This document shows, piece after piece, positions 29,368 through 30,045 of a stretch of DNA of 30,045 nucleotides (the first letter of the stretch is position 1; each line of letters begins with the position of its first letter). Both the position numbers and the translations under genes were made by a program. The DNA comes from Roseburia sp. (GTDB taxonomy: Bacteria > Bacillota > Clostridia > Lachnospirales > Lachnospiraceae): the NCBI GenBank assembly GCA_019421345.1, contig JAHZFL010000023.1:1-30045 (forward strand), in the 5' to 3' direction. The notes below the pieces were generated by a model. The model did not search any database and was not told where the DNA came from. It was given only the letters and a program-made list of their open reading frames with translations.

Positions 29368-29982
29368 GTGGAGAAGAACTATGACTTATGGGCGGACGGA
29401 TACGGTGAAACGGTACGTCTGCTCAACGATAACGATGAGTATCCGTTTGCCGGGTATGCCGCAGTATTAAACGAGGTGTATACAAGCGTCCGGCAGTCGC
29501 AAGCGAAGCATATTTTAGACGTGGGCTTTGGAACGGGTATCGTGACGAGAAAGCTTTATGCGGACGGATACGAGATCACCGGTGTGGATTCCTCTAAGAA
29601 GATGGTAGAGGCGGGAAATGAGAGTATGCCAAAGGCGCAGCTTGTGGCGGCTGATTATTCGCTTGGACTGCCGCTTTGTCTGGTCGACGGAGAATACGAT
29701 ATGATCATCAGCGCCTATGCATTTCATCATCTGGATAATTATGAGCAGGAGCGTCTTATCCACGATCTCTACCGTGTGCTTGCGCCGGGCGGCTGCATTG
29801 TCATCGGCGGGCTGGCGTTTGAGTCTCTTGAAGCGATGAAGGAGCTGCACAGGCAATACCGCGATGCATGGCTGTATCAGGGCATGTATGTGCTTTACGA
29901 TGAGCTGAATGAGATTTTTTCACATATTACATGGAAAAAGCTTTCAAAATGTGCCGGTGTCGTGACGATCACAAAGGAATAA
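29368..29982 (+). CDS. Class I SAM-dependent methyltransferase
   Basis: This 204-residue cytoplasmic enzyme has SAM-binding motif I LDVGFGTG near residue 50, the acidic motif II ITGVDSSKKMV near 70, AADYSLGLPL near 94, and motif IV/post-I region YDMIISAYAFHHLDN near 110, followed by LAPGGCIVIGG near 138. The Gly-rich loop and LAPGG place it among the small UbiE/YrrT-like methyltransferases. The start is GTG 29368 with AAGAAGGTG about 8 nt upstream. It is a single gene with its own promoter and terminator. Substrate unknown. Confidence 0.88.
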   Translation: MEKNYDLWADGYGETVRLLNDNDEYPFAGYAAVLNEVYTSVRQSQAKHILDVGFGTGIVTRKLYADGYEITGVDSSKKMVEAGNESMPKAQLVAADYSLGLPLCLVDGEYDMIISAYAFHHLDNYEQERLIHDLYRVLAPGGCIVIGGLAFESLEAMKELHRQYRDAWLYQGMYVLYDELNEIFSHITWKKLSKCAGVVTITKE

Positions 29983-29992
29983 CAAAAGACAA

Positions 29993-30031
29993 GGGGCTGT
30001 CGCACTAAGCAATTAGTGCGCAGCTCCTTTT
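29993..30031 (+). terminator. Terminator after the methyltransferase gene
   Basis: GGGGCTGTCGCACTAA (29993-30008) pairs with TTAGTGCGCAGCTCC (30013-30027), with one bulged base and one G-U pair, and is followed by TTTT. The last 14 bases of the window hold nothing recognisable. Confidence 0.85.
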
Positions 30032-30045
30032 CTAGCGCAAAAAAA

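Overview
The window looks like chromosome of a spore-forming anaerobic Firmicute, most likely a Lachnospiraceae (Clostridia) member. This rests on spoIVA, a tRNA-Trp T-box in front of a TrpXYZ-type transporter, an NfnAB pair, clostridial-style sigma-A promoters with AGGAGG ribosome sites, and the S21 sequence. Identification is by recognition of protein families; no search was run. No phage, plasmid, IS transposase, rRNA, tRNA or CRISPR was seen.

Layout. 1-2647: a diacylglycerol/lipid kinase and the sporulation ATPase spoIVA, the latter with a sigma-E-like promoter folded into a hairpin that covers its ribosome site. 2994-5873: a purine salvage operon (purine nucleoside phosphorylase, an MtaD-like deaminase, an MBL-fold hydrolase). 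5939-9104: a 48-residue membrane protein, alaS and rpsU. 9270-11793: a LUD-domain protein diverging from an ABC exporter half-transporter. 11900-14001: two COG0523 (CobW-type) metallochaperone GTPases, one with a His/Cys-rich tandem-repeat linker and one apparently fused to a TIGR03943/DUF1980-like domain. 14017-17698: a T-box leader with a TGG (Trp) specifier, three tandem 123-bp repeats, then trpXYZ. 17802-20075: nfnAB, the electron-bifurcating transhydrogenase. 20337-23189: an autoregulated-looking HTH regulator with an ABC-2 exporter. 23167-26718: an AraC regulator diverging from a GPH-family sugar symporter and an alpha/beta-hydrolase. 27263-29159 (minus strand): a GntR/YtrA-type regulator with its ABC exporter. 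29368-29982: a SAM-dependent methyltransferase.

The most unusual feature is a mosaic family of structured intergenic repeats (about 9144-9250, 14315-14697, 20166-20280, 26727-27215, with a possible relic at 29277-29305). The modules are small palindromes, shuffled between sites. Some hairpins keep a conserved cap while the stem differs from site to site yet stays self-complementary. In one case the stem appears to copy, in inverted form, the T-box terminator next to it. Two hairpins show compensatory base changes between copies. This is the best candidate for an undescribed element in the window.
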